A stretch of DNA of 27,927 nt from Halobacteriovoraceae bacterium (GTDB lineage Bacteria; Bdellovibrionota; Bacteriovoracia; Bacteriovoracales; Bacteriovoracaceae): assembly GCA_002718735.1 (NCBI GenBank), contig PBFR01000013.1, positions 1 to 27,927 of the forward strand, given 5' to 3'. The notes beneath the pieces were generated by a model. It saw nothing but the letters and a program-made list of their open reading frames with translations. It had not been told where the DNA came from and ran no database searches. The translations under genes and the position numbers were made by a program. Every line of letters starts with the position of its first letter. Position 1 is the first letter of the stretch. This document shows, in pieces, positions 24,003-27,927 of this stretch.

Positions 24003-24320
24003 TTACTTTAGAGCAGCTTCTAAAACTTCTCTATCAGAAAGCTTTTCAACTTCTTCATGAAGAGCAGCTCTTGCTGTTTCAATAACTTCTGCCATATCTA
24101 CTGGTGCAAACTCAGCGTCAGACTGAAGAAATGCTGCAATGGCCACTTGGTTTTGTGCAACTTGTTGCTTTAGTGCAACTGCAGAGGTTCCACTTAAAGA
24201 AGTCGTGCCGGAAATTACACCACCTCTAGGACCACTGTAAGAAGTAGCATTTTCAGTTTCGTAAGCGAAGCTTGATCCAGCTAGGGAAACAAGAGCAGTT
24301 GCAAGAATTAGTTTTTTCAT
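24003..24320 (-). CDS. Small periplasmic protein, weakly DUF2388-like
   Basis: The product is 105 residues. ATG 24320 is preferred to the adjacent ATG 24323 because AGGA then lies 6 nt upstream. A signal peptide ends at SSFA. The mature part has a Gly/Ser-rich start (YSGPRGGVISGTTSLSG), then a helical half with IAAFLQSDAEF and DMAEVIETARAAL. This order recalls the Pseudomonas DUF2388 proteins (AxFVASDG...LExAxRxLR), but the match is faint. It has its own promoter and terminator, so it is a single-gene unit and may be well expressed. Confidence 0.75.
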   Translation of the reverse strand: MKKLILATALVSLAGSSFAYETENATSYSGPRGGVISGTTSLSGTSAVALKQQVAQNQVAIAAFLQSDAEFAPVDMAEVIETARAALHEEVEKLSDREVLEAALK

Positions 24321-24355
24321 CATTTTTCCTTTGTTTATCTTGTTAAGGGTGATGC

Positions 24356-24382
24356 TTTATAACACGCAATATTGCTGTGCGT
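24356..24382 (-). promoter_or_regulatory. Extended -10 promoter with an overlapping dyad
   Basis: TGTTATAAA on the minus strand gives TATAAA at 24361-24356, so the leader is about 28 nt. Just upstream, ACGCA (24364-24368) and TGCGT (24378-24382) flank the palindrome GCAATATTGC (24366-24375). A protein bound there would cover the -10/-35 spacer. Confidence 0.5.
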
Positions 24383-24414
24383 AATTCTTGTTGAAATAAT
24401 TACATGATTAGAGC

Positions 24415-24951
24415 TTATTTGTGGGATTTAGCCTCTAAGGACTTTATCAAGGGCTCAAAGCCTTTTAATTCAGATTTCTCGGGGTAGACAGTGTAGAATA
24501 TTGGAAAACAAGTAATGGTGCACGCGCCAGAGTAGATATGCCTTAGTCCACCTTTGTTTTTCCAGACATAGACGGCCTGCTCTTCCACCTTCTTATAAAT
24601 ATCCTGCTTTCCAATGCGGTTGATTATAGATTGATGAAAAATATCATGCAGGAAGTAGGCAGGAAGTCTTGCATAAAAGTCAGTGATCTCTCCATTTACC
24701 GATTGGGTGAGAACCGGAAACTTATATCTAATATGGGCCACATAAAATTTGTGTACTAGATTGGCTCCATCTTTTTTAATGGTTGTGGCCTTTCCATGTT
24801 TCTCTATTGCAGCTTGAAGCTTTTTTCCTGGCATAAAAACTTCAAGGGCATCAAGGCTAAAGTCGTAGTTTGGCGGGTCCACTTTTGCGTGGAGGATGCT
24901 TGAAGCTAAGAGAATCAGAGAGCTTATAAGCATGCGGGAAAAATAGTTCAT
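24415..24951 (-). CDS. Periplasmic protein of unknown function
   Basis: The product is 178 residues from ATG 24951, chosen because AGGAAGG lies just before it and it gives a signal peptide ending at ILHA. The mature protein may contain two similar units: GKATTIKKDGANLVHKF...IRYKFPV and GKQDIYKKVEEQAVYVW...FPIFYTVYP. Each looks like a short helix followed by strands, somewhat like BamE/SmpA folds. The only two cysteines (GACTITC) could form a disulfide. No family is recognised. Confidence 0.7.
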   Translation of the reverse strand: MNYFSRMLISSLILLASSILHAKVDPPNYDFSLDALEVFMPGKKLQAAIEKHGKATTIKKDGANLVHKFYVAHIRYKFPVLTQSVNGEITDFYARLPAYFLHDIFHQSIINRIGKQDIYKKVEEQAVYVWKNKGGLRHIYSGACTITCFPIFYTVYPEKSELKGFEPLIKSLEAKSHK

Positions 24952-24982
24952 TACCCTTCCTGGGAGATTGTTTGCTGATAGA

Positions 24983-24991
24983 ATTATCACA
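24983..24991 (-). promoter_or_regulatory. Extended -10 promoter of the 24951 gene
   Basis: The minus strand reads TGTGATAAT, with GATAAT matching 5 of 6 bases of the -10. It overlaps the dyad TGATA-GAAT-TATCA (24976-24989). The start would be near 24976, about 25 nt before the ATG. The -35 is poor. Confidence 0.4.
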
Positions 24992-25100
24992 TGGATGGGG
25001 CCTTAAAATCTTGAAATGGAATTATTTTCTAGATTTGGGGGGAGGAAGCTCAATAGGTGCGTAAGTATCTAAAATGTAGAGGTTCCTGTCCATATAGGAA

Positions 25101-25151
25101 ACAGGTGACAATTTCTATTTAATATCCCAGAATTAAGTTTTATTCACCTGT
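25101..25151. repeat. Spaced inverted repeat upstream of the transglycosylase gene
   Basis: ACAGGTGA (25101-25108) and TCACCTGT (25144-25151) are perfect 8-bp inverted copies separated by 35 bp. The second copy is 37 bp before ATG 25189. They could be two binding half-sites for a looping regulator or the ends of a leader structure. Confidence 0.35.
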
Positions 25152-25188
25152 AAAGCTCATCGTTTGATCAACTAGGAGAGGTTGTTTG

Positions 25189-26655
25189 ATGTTTCAAAAA
25201 TCCATAAAATTTATTCTTTTCACAATTCTAATCTCATCTTGCGCCACCCGTGAAGTAGCTCATGTTGAGACTGTGGAAGTGAAGCCTCAAAGAATCCAAA
25301 AAGACCTTATTGAGAAGGGGTTGGATTTTTGCGAAACCTGCGTAGTTGGCTCTGTTGGTGATGAAGTATTAAAAAATGCCGATAAGGAGACTTTTTATCT
25401 TCATGGTGCAGAACATTTAAATCTTAACAATTACTACTTTGATATTCCTGTTGTTTATAACGCTTCTGTTAGAAAGTGGATCAATTACTTCACTGGTAGG
25501 GGAAGGGCATTATACACAAGATACGCAGAGAGGGCTGGCAGATATGGCCCAGTTTTATCCAAGATTTTAAACGAACAAGGCCTTCCAAGAGACTTAATAT
25601 TTTTATCAATGGCCGAAAGTGGGTTTACAAACTCTGCTAGATCTTGGGCCAAGGCCGTGGGACCTTGGCAGTTTATGCCATACACTGGCAGAAGATTTGG
25701 ACTCGAAGTCGGCTTTTTCTTGGATGAGAGAAGGGATCCTCTTAAGGCCACACTCGCAGCAAGCAATTACTTAAAAGATCTGCACAGGCGCTTTGGTTCA
25801 TGGGAGCTTGCAATGGCCGGCTACAATGCTGGAGAAGGAAAGATTGGAAGAGCGATCAGAAGATATAGAACCAAAAACTTTTGGAAGATTAGACAGGGTA
25901 GATACCTTAAAGCTGAAACAAAAAATTATGTTCCAAAGATTATGGCTTTGGCCATTATTGGGAAAAACTTAAAGGCATTTGGATTTGAAGAAATTGAATT
26001 CAAAAAGGCCTTGGACTTCCAGGAGATCGTTGTTCCAGGAAACTCCGATCTTTATAAAGTTGCACAGGTGATAGGAAGTGACTTTAAAGAGATGAAGAAA
26101 TACAACCCAGAGATATTAAGATGGCAAACCCCACCATCTTTGGAGAGTTACACTTTAAGAGTCCCAGTTGGCAAGAAGCAGGCATGGCTTGATTTGCAAG
26201 ACAAAACCGTAGTTAAGGCAACAGACTACAAAGTTTACCAACTTAAGGGATATGCTTCCCTCTATCATGTGGGTAGAAAGTTTAAGGTGCCATCAAAGGT
26301 TCTTGAGCAAATCAATGGTATGAGCTCCCAAAAGAGACTTTTCCCAAAAACAGCAGTTTATCTTCCTTTTAGAGAAGACCACAGGCCTAAAAAGAATAAC
26401 TTATATGCTGATCTTTATGAGAAACCTCGCAAAAGCGTTCTTCGACGCAGGGCCTACAACCGCTGGATAAAGCGTGGTAGAAGTCGTGGGGCCAAAATTG
26501 AGAATCCAAAACAGTTTTATATCGTTAAAAAAGGTGATACTCTCTGGGACATAGCCAGAAAGACCGGTGTAAATATCAATACAATCATTCGCTCTAATTA
26601 CTCACTAGTCAAAAAGAGAATGATTCTTCCGGGAGACAAGCTGGCAATTAAATAA
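25189..26655 (+). CDS. MltD-like membrane-bound lytic transglycosylase lipoprotein
   Basis: The product is 488 residues. ATG 25189 follows AGGAGAGG. A lipoprotein signal ends in ISSC (Cys18), so it should be anchored in a membrane. An SLT domain (about 115-235) has the catalytic Glu143 in MAESGF and the typical AVGPWQFMP and MAGYNAGEGKIGRAI motifs. A degenerate LysM-like stretch follows (YQLKGYASLYHVGRKF...), and the last 47 residues are a good LysM (YIVKKGDTLWDIARKTGV...). It cleaves peptidoglycan to anhydro-muropeptides; in a predator it could act on its own or on prey wall. The next gene begins 12 bp downstream. Confidence 0.92.
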   Translation: MFQKSIKFILFTILISSCATREVAHVETVEVKPQRIQKDLIEKGLDFCETCVVGSVGDEVLKNADKETFYLHGAEHLNLNNYYFDIPVVYNASVRKWINYFTGRGRALYTRYAERAGRYGPVLSKILNEQGLPRDLIFLSMAESGFTNSARSWAKAVGPWQFMPYTGRRFGLEVGFFLDERRDPLKATLAASNYLKDLHRRFGSWELAMAGYNAGEGKIGRAIRRYRTKNFWKIRQGRYLKAETKNYVPKIMALAIIGKNLKAFGFEEIEFKKALDFQEIVVPGNSDLYKVAQVIGSDFKEMKKYNPEILRWQTPPSLESYTLRVPVGKKQAWLDLQDKTVVKATDYKVYQLKGYASLYHVGRKFKVPSKVLEQINGMSSQKRLFPKTAVYLPFREDHRPKKNNLYADLYEKPRKSVLRRRAYNRWIKRGRSRGAKIENPKQFYIVKKGDTLWDIARKTGVNINTIIRSNYSLVKKRMILPGDKLAIK

Positions 26656-26667
26656 AAAGGCCATTAA

Positions 26668-27801
26668 ATGTCAGGATTTGGATTAAGAGCTTTTAAAAAG
26701 CTCAAAGAAGATTCTCGCAAAGAGGATAAAAGACAATATATTCCACATATCGTTTGTGGCGACAGTGACTTTGCCGTACTAACTTATTTAAAACTTATGC
26801 AAAAGCATGGTGAGGATAAAGTTAAACTTGTTTGCAAAGACCCAATTGATAAACAAGACCTAATTAACAATTGGAAGTGCTCTCTTCACTATTTGCGTGA
26901 CGAAGCCGTTGCCAACAAATTAATAGAGATCAACCCTAGACTCGAGGTCATTTCGAGCCAAACAAATGTGGTTTTCTATAAAGATGGAAAATTTCATGAA
27001 ATGGATGGCAGGGCCAAGCCTTACGAGTTTATGGAGGATGAAGACTACTTTCAATCTCCATATTACTTTATGAAAAAAGAGGCCCTCTTCTCCACTGAGG
27101 ACTGGAATAACCTTGATGAAATTCTAAGAAAAGCTCAAATCAATAAATACATTTCTTCTATTGATAAGATTGTAAATCAGGATCTGGTTGAGAAAACCAA
27201 CTTCAGACTTTCAACTGGAGAGCATGAAAATCTTGAGTGTGAGTATCTCTATTGGTGTGAAAGCCCAAAAAGCTTTTACAAATTGTTCGTGGATAAAAAC
27301 AAGCTGAGCGACGCCACTGCCGGTTACTGCAGCTCCTTAGAGGAGAAGGTCGGGCTTACTGTTCACTTTGAAGTGGAAAAAGAGATCTACGACTCTCATG
27401 GCACAGTGCTACTTCCTCAGAGTGCTACTCATGAGTGGGGCTACTTTATTCTGGATTTTGACAAGTATGATCCTGAGCATGAGAAACAAGTTTTTAAATC
27501 AATGATGTTTATAGATCTTGATGAAGTAAACGAAGAAGAGCTTGCTAAGAAGATAAAGCTTATGAAAAGAGTTATTGGAAGGGTTTTTCCAGACTTTGAA
27601 AAAGTTAAATACACTGAGCATATTCACTATAATGAGTCTGAGCTTATTAAAAACTTTAAAGATGATCTCTACCACCAAGATAATGAAGAGCAAGAGTATC
27701 TAAAGTTTGTTGGAATCGGGGCTCCATTAAAAGAAGATGATTCAGAAAAGTTTCAATACGAATCGAGAGCAATAATAAGCTACCACAACCTAGAGATCTA
27801 A
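26668..27801 (+). CDS. Unknown protein with a possible Rossmann-like N-terminus
   Basis: The product is 377 residues. AAAAAGG precedes ATG 26668. There is no signal peptide. Residues about 25-60 (IPHIVCGDSDFAVLTYLKLMQ, then KVKLVCKDP) look like a beta-alpha-beta unit with a Gly near the first strand. This and the later layout recall FAD-dependent amine-oxidase-like folds, but the classical GxGxxG is absent, so the idea is weak. The rest is acidic with aromatic strands (LYWCESPKSFYKLF, WGYFILDFDKYD). It is probably co-transcribed with the transglycosylase gene. Confidence 0.72.
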   Translation: MSGFGLRAFKKLKEDSRKEDKRQYIPHIVCGDSDFAVLTYLKLMQKHGEDKVKLVCKDPIDKQDLINNWKCSLHYLRDEAVANKLIEINPRLEVISSQTNVVFYKDGKFHEMDGRAKPYEFMEDEDYFQSPYYFMKKEALFSTEDWNNLDEILRKAQINKYISSIDKIVNQDLVEKTNFRLSTGEHENLECEYLYWCESPKSFYKLFVDKNKLSDATAGYCSSLEEKVGLTVHFEVEKEIYDSHGTVLLPQSATHEWGYFILDFDKYDPEHEKQVFKSMMFIDLDEVNEEELAKKIKLMKRVIGRVFPDFEKVKYTEHIHYNESELIKNFKDDLYHQDNEEQEYLKFVGIGAPLKEDDSEKFQYESRAIISYHNLEI

Positions 27802-27842
27802 AAACAAACAAAAAAGTACAAAATAAAAAGGCACTTCAAATG

Positions 27843-27923
27843 ATCTGTACCCCATTAGTGGGACCTAAAATAAAAAAGCCTCATCTGTGATAAGATGAGG
27901 CTTCAATTTTTAGGAGTACAGAT
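27843..27923 (+). other. Structured region, candidate cis-acting RNA before the next gene
   Basis: ATCTGTAC (27843-27850) and GTACAGAT (27916-27923) are perfect 8-bp complements. Between them lie a small hairpin CCCA-TTAG-TGGG and the strong terminator-like hairpin at 27876-27903. Together they can fold as a three-way junction whose closing helix ends exactly at ATG 27924 and adjoins its AGGAG. Confidence 0.35.
27876..27911. terminator. Intrinsic terminator, bidirectional
   Basis: AAGCCTCATCT (27876-27886) pairs with AGATGAGGCTT (27893-27903) around a 6-nt loop. It is followed by CAATTTTT on the plus strand and an A run on the left, so it works on both strands. It ends the 25189-27801 operon. 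Confidence 0.85.
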
Positions 27924-27927
27924 ATGC
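27924..27927 (+). CDS. Start of a further gene, cut by the window edge
   Basis: ATG 27924-27926 follows AGGAG (27912-27916) by 7 nt, a good initiation site. Only the first codon and one base are present, so nothing can be said about the product. Confidence 0.5.

Noticed and set aside
25081..25105. Small hairpin options CCTGT/ACAGG and TTCCT/AGGAA
   Set aside because: The two stems exclude each other, are only 5 bp and lack a T tract.
25057..25122. 21-codon GTG frame after GGGGGGAGG with two cysteines
   Set aside because: The purine run is striking but its spacing of 11 nt is long, the peptide is very short, and nothing else supports translation.
1..27927. CRISPR arrays, insertion sequences, integrases or long direct repeats
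   Set aside because: None was found; gene content and base composition look uniform throughout.

Overview
This window is a compact, moderately AT-rich stretch of bacterial chromosome. It holds one tRNA and about 25 protein genes, with no insertion sequence, phage, CRISPR array or obvious transferred island. The mix suggests a Gram-negative member of the Bdellovibrionota, probably a Bacteriovorax/Halobacteriovorax-like predator: a PrkA-family AAA+ kinase, many small secreted Cys-rich proteins and lipoproteins, an MltD-type lytic transglycosylase, a DUF4105-like protein and a candidate sigma-54 promoter. That placement is inferred from gene content, not from a marker-gene comparison.

Layout. 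Positions 1-300 hold tRNA-His (minus) with its own promoter and terminator. Positions 487-1831 (plus) encode a predicted envelope protein and a HAD phosphatase. Positions 1787-5074 (minus) are prkA followed by an RluA-type pseudouridine synthase. Positions 5089-6962 (plus) encode two exported Cys-rich proteins; the first has an FGE-like C-terminus and the second is a lipoprotein. Positions 6949-10439 (minus) form a tight nadA / cysteine desulfurase / degenerate 5'-nucleotidase lipoprotein operon. Positions 10635-12315 (plus) are a parAB pair, then an alpha/beta hydrolase (12361), an outer-membrane-like protein behind a candidate sigma-54 promoter (13182), gdhA (14122) and a small secreted Cys-rich protein (15383). 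Positions 15875-21001 (minus) are the classic rplU-rpmA-obgE-rsfS-rlmH block extended by the glycolytic genes gpmI and pfkA. Positions 21270-27801 are mostly envelope and unknown genes: a conserved unknown, a two-domain HExxH plus DUF4105-like protein, two small periplasmic proteins, an MltD-like transglycosylase and its coupled unknown partner. The window ends at the first codon of another gene, preceded by a structured leader.

How the genes work together. The nadA-desulfurase pair is easily explained, because NadA needs a [4Fe-4S] cluster and the desulfurase can supply the sulfur. The minus operon from rplU to pfkA joins ribosome assembly (L21, L27, Obg, RsfS, RlmH) with two glycolytic enzymes. 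GdhA, with a sigma-54 site nearby, hints at nitrogen control. Several envelope proteins may act on peptidoglycan or other surface substrates.

The genome is packed tightly. All four convergent gene pairs overlap by 4-45 bp, and one divergent pair (prkA and the 5089 gene) has only 14 bp between start codons. I found no single spectacular new system. The best leads are the sigma-54 site, the terminator inside a signal-peptide coding region, the structured element at the right edge, the degenerate nucleotidase in the nadA operon, the ParB with an H1-like tail, and the altered phosphofructokinase motif.
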